A stretch of DNA of 64,000 nucleotides from JBGANR01 sp044222225 (GTDB taxonomy: Bacteria > Actinomycetota > Actinomycetes > Mycobacteriales > Mycobacteriaceae). Shown here piece by piece: positions 8,877 to 16,943 of the stretch. The notes below the pieces were generated by a model. It worked only from the letters and a program-made list of their open reading frames with translations, had not been told where the DNA came from and did not search any database. Position numbers and translations under genes: made by a program. Location of the stretch: the NCBI GenBank assembly GCA_044222225.1, contig JBGANR010000002.1:62001-126000 (forward strand). Reading direction: 5' to 3'. The number at the start of each line of letters is the position of its first letter. Position 1 is the first letter of the stretch.

Positions 8877-10075
8877 ACCGCGGGATCGTGTTCGCCGTGG
8901 TCGGGACGCTGCTCGCGATCGCGGGTTGTGGCTCGGCGGCCGATTCCGCACCGGTGGTCGCCGCGCCAGAACCGATCCGGCACGACGTCCCGCTGCTGAC
9001 GCCGGAGAGTACGCGCGGGCAGATCGTCTCGCGGCGATCGTTGCAGGTCACCTCGCGATTGCGGGCCGCGGCGGCGTTGTCGGTCGCCGCCGTCTACCGG
9101 TCGACGTCCGGTCGCGACGGTCGCGCCACCGAGGTGTCCGGGGCGTTCTTCGTTCCGCGCGGACGTCCGCCCGCCGGTGGCTGGCCGGTCATCGCGGCGG
9201 CGCACGGGACGCTCGGACTCGCGCACGGGTGCGGACCGTCGTCGTCGGCTGATCTCGCCGGCTATGCCGACTCGGTGGCCGGGATGCTCGAGCTGGGCTA
9301 CGCCGTCGCGGTGCCGGACGGCGAAGGGCTCGGCGCGACGGGCAGCCATCCTTACCTCGAGCCGCGGACCGCCGCTTTCAACGTCATCGACGCCGTTCGC
9401 ACGCTGCGCCGCCTCGCGACCACGGTGTCGTCGCGCTGGCTCGCGTACGGCGAGTCCCAGGGCGGGCAGGCGGCGTGGTCGGCCGCCGAGCGGGCCGGCG
9501 ACTACGGCCGCGGGCTGACGCTCGTGGGCGCCGTCGCCGTGGCGCCCGCCGCGAACATCGCGGGCCTGCCGGAACTCGTCGCACGCGGCGGCCTGACGCG
9601 CGGGCAGCGTGAGGTGTTGCCGACGATCGTCGCGGGCGCCGCACGGATCGCGCCGGAGGCCGCGCTGACGAGCGCCGTCGCGGCGGTGCCGGCCGCCGAT
9701 CTCGCCGCCGTGACCGGTTGCGACGCGGCCGTCCGCGCTGATGCCGCCGGGCGCGCGTCGGTCCGACCGCTCGTCGACCTCGACGCGGCGACAGCCGGTG
9801 AGCTCACCGGAGTGCTGCGCCGAAGCGCCCTGCCGCAGCGGCCCGCGGCGGCGCCGCTGCTCGTCGTCACGGGCGACGCCGACGACGTCGTCCCACCGGA
9901 GTGGACGGCCCGTGCCGTTCGCGACGCCTGCGGGCTCGGCGATGTCGTCGAGCACCGCGTCGTCGAGGGCGGCGGGCACAGCGGACTCGACATCGGGGGC
10001 TCCGGACGCGACTGGGTGGTCGACAGGTTCGCGGGCCGCCCGGCACCGTCGACCTGCGGGGAGGCGGGGACGTGA
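8873..10075 (+). CDS. Secreted lipase-like alpha/beta-hydrolase lipoprotein
   Basis: A 400-residue protein with a lipoprotein signal: a hydrophobic stretch at residues 4-17 ends in LAIAGC with Cys19 as the lipidation site. The mature part has an alpha/beta-hydrolase layout. There is an oxyanion-region AAHGTLGLAHGCG, a nucleophile elbow GESQGG near residue 195, an acid in VVTGDADDVVPP and a histidine in EGGGHSGLD. It resembles secretory lipases (LIP family) of actinobacteria. In the polysaccharide operon it may deacylate the exported polymer or act on extracellular lipids. Start fixed by ATGA overlap. Confidence 0.75.
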   Translation: MNRGIVFAVVGTLLAIAGCGSAADSAPVVAAPEPIRHDVPLLTPESTRGQIVSRRSLQVTSRLRAAAALSVAAVYRSTSGRDGRATEVSGAFFVPRGRPPAGGWPVIAAAHGTLGLAHGCGPSSSADLAGYADSVAGMLELGYAVAVPDGEGLGATGSHPYLEPRTAAFNVIDAVRTLRRLATTVSSRWLAYGESQGGQAAWSAAERAGDYGRGLTLVGAVAVAPAANIAGLPELVARGGLTRGQREVLPTIVAGAARIAPEAALTSAVAAVPAADLAAVTGCDAAVRADAAGRASVRPLVDLDAATAGELTGVLRRSALPQRPAAAPLLVVTGDADDVVPPEWTARAVRDACGLGDVVEHRVVEGGGHSGLDIGGSGRDWVVDRFAGRPAPSTCGEAGT

Positions 10076-11232
10076 GGATTCTGCAGGTGGCGACGCTCTT
10101 CACCCCCGACGGCGAGTTCGGCGGACCGACTCGAGTGGCCGTGAACCTCGCCCGCGAGCTCGCCGAGCGCGGCCACGAGGTGACGCTGGCAGGCGCCGCC
10201 CGCGGCTATGCCGCGCAGCCGCGAGAGATCGACGGCGTCTGCGCCGTGACGGCGCCCGCTCGGCAGCTGGTTCCCGGCATCGGCTACGCGGGCCTCACCG
10301 GCCGGGGTCTTCGCCGCCTGCTGCGTCCGGAGATCGAGGCCGCCGATGTCGTCCACCTCCACCTCGCCCGAGAGTTCGTCACCCTGCCCGCCGCTCGCGC
10401 CGCGCGTCGGGCCGGCACGCCGTACGTCGTGCAGCCGCACGGGATGGTCGACGCGAGCGATCGCCTGCTCGCGCGGCCGCTCGACATGGCGATCACCCGG
10501 CCCGTTCTGCGCGAGGCGGCCGCGGTGCTCTACCTGACCGGGACCGAACGCCGCCGGATCACCGACTTCGCGGGACCCGGCCTCCGGCTGCGGCCGTTGC
10601 GCAACGGTGTGCCGAGGCCGCCGGCCGACGCGGCGGCGCCCGCTGGCGACGGCGTTCCCGAGGTGTTGTTCCTGGCCAGGCTGCACGCCCGCAAGCGGCC
10701 GGACCTGTTCGTCCGTGTCGCACGGGAGCTGCTCGGCGCGGGCGTCGACGCTCGCTTCACCGTCGCCGGGCCCGACGGCGGCATGGCGGCGGCGGTCGAC
10801 GCCGAGGTCGCCGCGGGACCGGGCGACCGGCTGCGCCGGGAGCCGCCCGTCGCACCCGGCGCGGTGACGGCGCGGCTCGCGCGGGCCGCGATCTACGTGC
10901 TGCCGTCGGTGGGGGAGCCGTATCCGATGTCGGTGCTGGAGGCGATGTCCGTCGGCCGCCCCGTCGTCGTCACCCGCTCCTGCGGGCTCGCCGACGCCGT
11001 CGAGCGGCACCGGTGCGGCGTCGTCGTCGATGAGACGTCCGGGGCGCTGCGCGACGCGATTGCGCAGCTGCTCGCCGATCCGGACGCCGCCGCGGCGGCG
11101 GGAGAACGCGGCCGCGCGGCGGCCGCCGCCGAGTTCGGGATGAGTGCGATCGTCGACGAGTTGGAGCGCGTCTACGCCGACGCGATCGAGGCGGGCCCGG
11201 TTCCTGCGGGCGATTCCGGAGTCGTCCGATGA
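10072..11232 (+). CDS. Glycosyltransferase family 4
   Basis: A 386-residue GT-B glycosyltransferase for repeat-unit synthesis. The N-terminal domain begins RILQVATLFTPDGEFGGPTR and carries VVQPHGMVD. The C-terminal GT4 domain starts at VLFLARLHARKRPDLF and has the donor-binding E-x7-E region in PSVGEPYPMSVLEAMSVGRP. The GTG start overlaps the preceding stop as GTGA. Donor and acceptor are unknown. The GEPYPMSVLEAM loop is a good family marker. Confidence 0.88.
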   Translation: MRILQVATLFTPDGEFGGPTRVAVNLARELAERGHEVTLAGAARGYAAQPREIDGVCAVTAPARQLVPGIGYAGLTGRGLRRLLRPEIEAADVVHLHLAREFVTLPAARAARRAGTPYVVQPHGMVDASDRLLARPLDMAITRPVLREAAAVLYLTGTERRRITDFAGPGLRLRPLRNGVPRPPADAAAPAGDGVPEVLFLARLHARKRPDLFVRVARELLGAGVDARFTVAGPDGGMAAAVDAEVAAGPGDRLRREPPVAPGAVTARLARAAIYVLPSVGEPYPMSVLEAMSVGRPVVVTRSCGLADAVERHRCGVVVDETSGALRDAIAQLLADPDAAAAAGERGRAAAAAEFGMSAIVDELERVYADAIEAGPVPAGDSGVVR

Positions 11233-11846
11233 CGCCCGCGAGACTGCGCGCCGTCGCGCGCGCCAATGCGCTGCTCATCCTGGTCGCGGTACTCGCCGCG
11301 GCGGGGTGGGGCTGGCTGTCGGCGACGCGGACGCCGGTGCGCTACGCGGCGACGGCGAGCGTGGGTGCGGCGGTCGACGGGCTCGGCTCCGACGAGGGTG
11401 CGTTGCGGCGGGTGACGCTCGCGGCCTCGAAAGTCCCCGAGTACGCGGCGCTCGCGACGTCGGATTCGTTCATCGAACGCGTCATCGTCTCCCGTCGGCT
11501 GCCGACGACGTCTCAGGAGCTCCGGCAGGTCCTGACGGTGTCGTCGCCGAAGGATTCCGGGCTCGTGGCGGTGACCGTGACCGTCGGATCGGCGGCACAG
11601 GCCGCGTTGACGGCGAACGCCGTGGCGAACGAACTCGCCGTCGTCATCCCCGAGCGCGAGGAGAACCTGCCGATGCGGGTGAGCGTCGTCGCGCCGGCCG
11701 CCGTGCCCGGTGAGCCGATCGGCCGGTATCCGGTCGCCTGGCTGCTCCAGTACACGGTGGTCGGCCTCGTGGTGGGCGGCGGGCTCGCCGCTCTGCGCGA
11801 GGCCGTCCGCGGGCGGCGGCCGAGGAACAGAGGAGAACGGACATGA
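11229..11846 (+). CDS. Wzz-like polysaccharide chain-length/co-polymerase protein
   Basis: A 205-residue membrane protein with one hydrophobic helix near the N-terminus (about 15-32) and one near the C-terminus (about 173-190). These flank an extracytoplasmic region, the two-helix layout of polysaccharide co-polymerases. A short VSVVAPAAVPGEP segment precedes the second helix, matching the Pro-containing motif of Wzz proteins. The C-terminus is short and basic, with no tyrosine-kinase ATPase domain. A second protein of this type is encoded at 14660-15532, so the two may act as a pair setting chain length with the Wzy-like polymerase. Confidence 0.72.
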   Translation: MTPARLRAVARANALLILVAVLAAAGWGWLSATRTPVRYAATASVGAAVDGLGSDEGALRRVTLAASKVPEYAALATSDSFIERVIVSRRLPTTSQELRQVLTVSSPKDSGLVAVTVTVGSAAQAALTANAVANELAVVIPEREENLPMRVSVVAPAAVPGEPIGRYPVAWLLQYTVVGLVVGGGLAALREAVRGRRPRNRGERT

Positions 11847-12574
11847 CGGGGCACGAGGCGGCGGCACGGCGATCCCCGGACGCGAGATTCCCGAACGCGC
11901 GGTTGTCGCTGGTCGCGTGGCTGCTGCCGGCGAGCGGACTCAAGAATCTGCTGCTGCGCCGGCTCGGCAATCAGATCGGCGCCGGCGTACGCGTGGGGCC
12001 GACCCTCGTCCTGCGCTGTGGCCGGTTCAGGCTCGGCGACGGCGCCTCGATCGGCACCGGCAACGTGTTCCGCAACGTCGCGGCCGTCGAGCTCGGGCCG
12101 GAGGCGTTCATCGGCGGGTTCAACCAGATCACGGCCGCACCCGGGCATCGCCGGGTCGATCCGTCGGCCGGGCGGCTGGTGCTCGGTCGCGGTGCGGGCG
12201 TCATCAACCGGCACTATCTCGACTGTTCCGGACGTATCGAGATCGGGGAGATGGCGATGATCGCCGGAATCCGGTCCATCCTGCAATCCCACGAACTGGA
12301 TCTGGAGACGAATCGTGCCGGGATCGCCGACATCGTGATCGGCGAGCGGACGTTCACCGGCACGAAGGTGCTCGTGCTCTCGGGCGCGGTGATCCCGCCG
12401 CGTTCCGTGCTCGCGGCGGGCTCGACGTGGCCGCGCACCGCCGGCGTCGCCGAGCCCGGGCTGTACGCCGGGACCCCGGCGCGACGGATCAAGGGCGTCG
12501 AGGACTGGGCGTGGCCGAACCGCGTCGAGATCCACACCCCGGTCGGCGACGACGGCCGGGGAGGTGCCGCGTGA
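11843..12574 (+). CDS. Left-handed beta-helix acyltransferase
   Basis: A 243-residue protein with a left-handed beta-helix formed by imperfect hexapeptide repeats from about residue 45 to 215 (for example IGAGVRVGPTLVL, LGDGASIGTGNVF, IGERTFTGTK). The end YAGTPARRIKG is the usual exit of this acetyltransferase family, where an extended strand closes the trimer. Such enzymes use acetyl-CoA to acetylate sugars in the cytoplasm. The middle insertion with HELDLETNRAGI is less regular than in WcaF. Linked by ATGA to the Wzz-like gene upstream and GTGA to the gene downstream. Confidence 0.8.
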   Translation: MTGHEAAARRSPDARFPNARLSLVAWLLPASGLKNLLLRRLGNQIGAGVRVGPTLVLRCGRFRLGDGASIGTGNVFRNVAAVELGPEAFIGGFNQITAAPGHRRVDPSAGRLVLGRGAGVINRHYLDCSGRIEIGEMAMIAGIRSILQSHELDLETNRAGIADIVIGERTFTGTKVLVLSGAVIPPRSVLAAGSTWPRTAGVAEPGLYAGTPARRIKGVEDWAWPNRVEIHTPVGDDGRGGAA

Positions 12575-13284
12575 CGTCCGCCCGCGCCGTGTTGCGCCGT
12601 CTCGCCGTTCCGCTCGCGGCGGTGATCGCCGTCACGGTCGTCGTGGTCCTCGCGCAGGATCTGCGCGGTGCGGCGGCCCCGCCGGCGGCGCCGGTGTGGG
12701 ATCTGACGGCTCCCGACGCCGCCGATCGGATCCGCGCCGACGGATTCACGCTCGTCGACCGGGGGCGCAACGCGTCACCCGCCCGGGTGGGTCCGAGCGG
12801 CCTGCAGCACGGCCCCGCGGTGAAACCGGACGCGCTGGCGTACTTGCAGCGCCGGCTGTCCGGGCCGCTGGGCAGGATCGGCGCGTCCGTGACGTTCGAG
12901 CCGGACACCGCGGGTTCGGTGGTGCTCATCGCGCCGGCGGCGGCGCTGCCACCTGCGGATCGGCTCGGCGCGCAGCCGCTCGACGCCGGCGTGTACGTCG
13001 TCGTCGATCCGCTGACCTGGACCGTCGGCGTCTGGGAGGGTGCGGGCGGCCTCGACGTGCTCGCCGGCGGAGCCTTCGCCGCGCGACTGGTCGGCACCGT
13101 CGGCGTCGACGTCGTGCGCCGCGGCGACCGGATGACGGTGACGCTCCCGGACGGCTCGGCCCACACCGTCACCGATCCCCGCGTCGCGGCGCTCACCGCG
13201 GACTGGGCGGGCTGGGAGCTCTTCGAGAGCAAACCGAACGACGTCGGCGCCGCCATAGCCGGAGTCTGGGCGGTGGCCGAATGA
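12571..13284 (+). CDS. Unknown secreted or membrane-anchored protein of the polysaccharide locus
   Basis: I do not recognise this 237-residue protein. The first 30 residues contain a basic start and one long hydrophobic helix (about 11-28), so it is exported and either anchored or cleaved. The rest is predicted mostly beta-strand with many Gly, Ala, Asp and Val (VYVVVDPLTWTVGVWEGAGG, RMTVTLPDGS), which suggests an extracytoplasmic beta-sandwich. A lectin-like fold is possible but unproved. It sits between an acetyltransferase and the polymerase gene, overlapping both by 4 bp. That implies a role in assembly, export or surface retention of the polymer. Confidence 0.7.
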   Translation: MTSARAVLRRLAVPLAAVIAVTVVVVLAQDLRGAAAPPAAPVWDLTAPDAADRIRADGFTLVDRGRNASPARVGPSGLQHGPAVKPDALAYLQRRLSGPLGRIGASVTFEPDTAGSVVLIAPAAALPPADRLGAQPLDAGVYVVVDPLTWTVGVWEGAGGLDVLAGGAFAARLVGTVGVDVVRRGDRMTVTLPDGSAHTVTDPRVAALTADWAGWELFESKPNDVGAAIAGVWAVAE

Positions 13285-14663
13285 CTCTCGTCTATCTGTT
13301 CGCCGCCGCCGCGCTCGCCGGGGCCGTCGCCGGCGCCGTGCCGCTGGGTCTGCGCGCACTCAGCGCCGAGGACCGGCGCGCCGTCGTGACGGTCGTCCTC
13401 GTCACGGCGTGGCCGCTGAGCTGGACGTTCCTGTTCGGTCCGCTTCTCGTCGGAACGCCCGCGTCGCCGTTGTTCCCGCTGGCGTGGTACGCGCCCGCCG
13501 CCGCGATGGCGCTGCTGTCGACGGCCGCGGCGGGTAACGACCGCGGCGTGCGCATCGACCTGCCGACGCTCCTCGTCTTCGCGACGTCGGTCCTGGCGCT
13601 CATCGCGGCGGTCGCCGCGCCGAAGGACGGCAGCGACCTGCTGCGCTGGGGCATGGGCTTCCTGCTGGTGCTTCCGGCGCTGCTCAAGGGACGGGTGACG
13701 GTGGCCGCCGTCGCGGTCGGCTGCCGGCTCGCGCTCGTCCTCACGGCGGTCGCGGTCCTCGTGGCCGTGCTCGTGGAGCCGACCGTCGTCGAGGCGTGCC
13801 GCGCCGACAAATGCGGTGCGGCCGGGCTCGTGCTGACCTCGCCGTTCGCCGGCAACGGCAACGTGCTCGGGTTGTCGGTGGCGTTGCTCCTGCCGTTTGC
13901 GCTCGCCGGTGCTCCGGCGCGGCCCGGAGGGCAGGTGCGGCAGGGCGGGCTCGCGGACCTCGGGCGGTCGGTCGCGCTGACCGGTTGCGTCGTCGCCCTG
14001 GGGGAACTCGCGGGCAGCCGGACGGCCTTCATCGGCGTCGGGATCGTCGTCGCCGTGCACCTCGCCCTGCGGCTCTGCTCGCCCCGGCTGCGGCCGTCCA
14101 TCCTCGGCGTCGGCCTGTTCGCGGGGCTGGCGGTCTCGCTGGCGCCGGCGGTCCTCGTGTTCGGCGACGAGGCGTTCTCGTTCCGCGGTGAACTGTGGAA
14201 CCAGGCCCGGTCGATGATCGCCGAATCGCCGCTGCTCGGCTCCGGCCCGACGGCGTGGGAGAAGTTCGGCCGGACGGCCGTCTACGACGCCAACTACTCG
14301 CCGCACAACGGCTGGCTCGACATGCTCGTGTCCGTCGGCGCCTGCGGCACCGTCATCGTCGTCGCGGCGGTGATCCTCAAGTTGTGGCTCGCCACGCCGG
14401 ACGAGCGTGAGGATCTCGTCGTCTACGTGTGCGGGCTGCTCGGGACGTCGACGCTCGAAGCGCTGTTCGTCCCGTACTTCCTCGGCATCACACCGTTCGC
14501 GGCGATCCTGCTGCTGCTCGTCGGCCCCGGCGGCCGGACACGCGGTTCACCGCCGGACGCCCGCGCCGAGTCGACTCCGGCCGAGTCGCCCCCGGAGGCC
14601 GCGCCGCCGCGCGCCCCGGCACCCGTCCCCGCATCCGAGCTCCGCCAGATAGGAACGCCATGA
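13281..14663 (+). CDS. Wzy-like O-antigen/exopolysaccharide polymerase
   Basis: A 460-residue protein with about ten hydrophobic helices and a large outer loop, the layout of the Wzy/WaaL family that joins lipid-linked repeat units on the outer face of the membrane. Family-type motifs are GSRTAFIGVG, then FRGELWNQARSMIAESPLLG and PHNGWLDMLVSVGACG; the His and Arg in these loops are typical. The cytoplasmic C-terminus (from about 425) is rich in Pro, Ala and Glu. The ATG overlaps the unknown gene upstream and the stop overlaps the second Wzz-like gene, matching a polymerase/co-polymerase pair. Confidence 0.85.
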   Translation: MTLVYLFAAAALAGAVAGAVPLGLRALSAEDRRAVVTVVLVTAWPLSWTFLFGPLLVGTPASPLFPLAWYAPAAAMALLSTAAAGNDRGVRIDLPTLLVFATSVLALIAAVAAPKDGSDLLRWGMGFLLVLPALLKGRVTVAAVAVGCRLALVLTAVAVLVAVLVEPTVVEACRADKCGAAGLVLTSPFAGNGNVLGLSVALLLPFALAGAPARPGGQVRQGGLADLGRSVALTGCVVALGELAGSRTAFIGVGIVVAVHLALRLCSPRLRPSILGVGLFAGLAVSLAPAVLVFGDEAFSFRGELWNQARSMIAESPLLGSGPTAWEKFGRTAVYDANYSPHNGWLDMLVSVGACGTVIVVAAVILKLWLATPDEREDLVVYVCGLLGTSTLEALFVPYFLGITPFAAILLLLVGPGGRTRGSPPDARAESTPAESPPEAAPPRAPAPVPASELRQIGTP

Positions 14664-15532
14664 CCGACATCCTCGACGCCCTCCGCCGGCGGCTCCCGCT
14701 CGTCCTGCTCTGCGGGCTGATCGGCTTCGGCGTGGCGGCGGCCCTCGCACTGACGGCGCCGGAGAGCTATCGGGCGACGGCCCGGCTCTTCGTCGCCACC
14801 GCCGCCCGCGACGTCGCCTCGGCGACCCAGGGCGACATCGCCGCGCGCTCGCGCGTCAAGACGTACTCCTCGCTGGTGCAGGGGCCGGCGTTGCTGGTCC
14901 GCGCGGCCGAGCGCTCAGGCACGGGGATCAGCGCCGCCGACCTCGGTGCCGCCGTGTCGGTGTCCGCGCCGCCGGGGACCGTCCTGCTGGACGTCACAGC
15001 GGCCGCGGGCGAGCCCGAGCGGGCCGCTCAGCTCGCGCAAGCCGTGGCGGACGAGCTCCTCGCCGTCGTGGAGCAGCTCGAGAAGCCGCTGCGCAACGGG
15101 CAGCCGTCGATCGGCCTGCTCGTGCTGCAACCGGCCCAGGCCGGCGTCGAGCGGGTGCCGGCGTGGCAGCTCGGGCCGGTGGCGATGTACACCGGCGGCG
15201 GTCTGGCGGCGGGTCTGTGCTTGGCGGTGCTGATCCCGGCGCGGTTCCGCTTCCGCCGCCGCCGGGCCGGTGCCGAGTCGCCGGTGCCCCCGGCGCCCGT
15301 GGCCGCAGCGCCCGTGGCCGCGGCTCCGGTGTCGCCCACTCCGGCTCCGGTGCCGTCCGCGTCCGTGGCTCCGGTATCGGCCGCGCCGCCGGCCGATACC
15401 GCGGTGCGGCCCGATCCGCCCCGCGATCCCGCGGGCGGCTGGCAGACCGGGCCCGACACCGATCAGCTGAACCACGTGCCGCGGCGCGCGCTCCGCCGCC
15501 GTCGCGCCGAAGGTCCGGGGATGGACCGATGA
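14660..15532 (+). CDS. Wzz-like polysaccharide co-polymerase with Pro/Ala-rich tail
   Basis: A 290-residue protein with transmembrane helices at about residues 13-33 and 174-194. The extracytoplasmic domain between them has VAAALALTAPESYRATARLF at its start, as in Wzz and Wzc N-domains. The cytoplasmic tail is about 95 residues of Pro, Ala and Val repeats (PVAAAPVAAAPVSPTPAPVP) followed by a basic end. No P-loop kinase domain is attached and none is encoded nearby. It probably tunes chain length with the polymerase immediately upstream. The tail could interact with a cytoplasmic partner. Confidence 0.75.
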   Translation: MTDILDALRRRLPLVLLCGLIGFGVAAALALTAPESYRATARLFVATAARDVASATQGDIAARSRVKTYSSLVQGPALLVRAAERSGTGISAADLGAAVSVSAPPGTVLLDVTAAAGEPERAAQLAQAVADELLAVVEQLEKPLRNGQPSIGLLVLQPAQAGVERVPAWQLGPVAMYTGGGLAAGLCLAVLIPARFRFRRRRAGAESPVPPAPVAAAPVAAAPVSPTPAPVPSASVAPVSAAPPADTAVRPDPPRDPAGGWQTGPDTDQLNHVPRRALRRRRAEGPGMDR

Positions 15533-16098
15533 CGGCCACGACCGGCGCGTCGCCCGTCGTGCGCGATCTGTCTCGCTACGCCGACACCGGCCTGGACCGG
15601 GGACGTCCGGTGGCGGTGCGGATCGCCTGGCTCGCGCTGTCGACGGGCCTGCTCATGCGCTGGTGGTGCCCCAACGGGGTGCGCATCCGGATGCTGCGCC
15701 GGTTCGGTGCCCGGATCGGAAGCAGCTGCCTCGTGCGCCCGCGGGTGCGCATCGACCTGCCGTGGAAGCTCGCCCTCGGCGATCACACCTGGCTCGGTGA
15801 GGGTGTGTGGATCATCAATCCCGAGCCGGTGCGCATCGGGTCGAACGTGTGTCTCTCCCAGGGTGCGGTGATCTGTTCCGGCGGCCACGATCCGGACTCG
15901 CCGACCTTCGCGCGCGATTCCGCGCCCGTGACGATCGGCGACGGCGTATGGCTCGCACTCGGTGCGACGGTGCTGCGCGGCGTCGAGATCGGTGCGGGTG
16001 CGACGATCGCCGCCGGTGCCGTCGTGTCGCGGTCGGTGCCTGCCGGGGCGCGTGTCGGGCGGAGCGGTCGGGTCACCATCGAGGGAGGTGCGGCATGA
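15529..16098 (+). CDS. WcaF-like putative acetyltransferase
   Basis: A 189-residue left-handed beta-helix protein of the WcaF/NodL/LacA group. Hexapeptide repeats run from about residue 70 (LGDHTWLGEGVWIINP, IGSNVCLSQGAVI). CSGGHDPDSPTF contains the conserved catalytic-type His, and IGDGVWLALGATVLRGVEIG leads to the end of the helix. The N-terminal RMLRRFGARIG is typical of WcaF. It should O-acetylate a sugar of the repeat unit from acetyl-CoA. Neighbouring genes overlap it by 4 bp on both sides. Confidence 0.85.
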   Translation: MTATTGASPVVRDLSRYADTGLDRGRPVAVRIAWLALSTGLLMRWWCPNGVRIRMLRRFGARIGSSCLVRPRVRIDLPWKLALGDHTWLGEGVWIINPEPVRIGSNVCLSQGAVICSGGHDPDSPTFARDSAPVTIGDGVWLALGATVLRGVEIGAGATIAAGAVVSRSVPAGARVGRSGRVTIEGGAA

Positions 16099-16943
16099 CC
16101 GGGACGGACGCCGGCGCGACGATCAGCGTGCTCATCCCGAGCTTCAACCCGGGGCCCTATCTGCCGGCGGCGCTCGACAGCGCGTTCGCGCAGCTGGGGG
16201 AGCATGACGAGATCGTCGTCCAGGACGCCGGGTCTACGGACGGCACCGCGGAGGTGCTGGCCCGGAGGTCGGCCGCCGATCCGCGGCTGCGCGTCGTCAC
16301 CGAGCCCGACGACGGTCAGTCGGACGCGCTCAACCGCTGTCTCGCCCGCGCCGTCGGCGCCTGGTGCGTGTGGCTCAACGCCGACGACCTGCTGGTCGAC
16401 GGCGCGCTCGATGCGGTCCGCGAGGTGATCGCCGCGGAACCGGACGTCGACCTCGTCATCGGCGGGCACCGGATCGTGCGGATGGACGGCGACGTCGTCG
16501 ACGAGTTCACCGGCAGACGGCTCGACGTCGGCTGGATGACGGCCCGCGGTTGCGGGGCCTTCTCGGGGTCGATCGCGATGCGCACCGACGTGCTGCGTCG
16601 CGTCGGGGGCATCGACGGTGAACTGCACACCGTCATGGACCTGGAGCTGCAACTGCGGCTGGCGGCGGCCTCGCCGCCGCTCCGGCAGACGGTCATCGAG
16701 CACCCGATCGGCGCGCTGCGGTTTCACGAGGCGTCGAAGACGGCGACGCTGTGGTGGCGTTTCGTCGCCGAGAGCCACCGCATCAGGCTGCGTCATGTCC
16801 GGACGCCGGCCGAGCGCCTCGTCGCGATCCGGGCGACCGGGTTGCACGCCGGCATGCGCTGGGTGTTCCGGCTGCGGCTCACCCCGGGCTACCGCGCGGT
16901 GCGGCGACGGGTCACCGACGCCGTGGCCGTCGTCCGGCGATGA
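16095..16943 (+). CDS. Glycosyltransferase family 2
   Basis: A 282-residue GT-A fold glycosyltransferase. It starts ISVLIPSFNPGPYLPAALDS, the nucleotide-binding first strand. It has the VQDAGSTDGTAEVL turn and the DDGQSDALN loop, and the metal-binding DxD-type WLNADD at about residue 97. The late FSGSIAMRTDVLRRVGGIDG and DLELQLRLA segments are usual in GT2 enzymes acting on lipid-linked acceptors. No transmembrane helices are seen, so it is probably soluble or peripheral. Third glycosyltransferase of the locus; donor unknown. Confidence 0.9.
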   Translation: MTGTDAGATISVLIPSFNPGPYLPAALDSAFAQLGEHDEIVVQDAGSTDGTAEVLARRSAADPRLRVVTEPDDGQSDALNRCLARAVGAWCVWLNADDLLVDGALDAVREVIAAEPDVDLVIGGHRIVRMDGDVVDEFTGRRLDVGWMTARGCGAFSGSIAMRTDVLRRVGGIDGELHTVMDLELQLRLAAASPPLRQTVIEHPIGALRFHEASKTATLWWRFVAESHRIRLRHVRTPAERLVAIRATGLHAGMRWVFRLRLTPGYRAVRRRVTDAVAVVRR

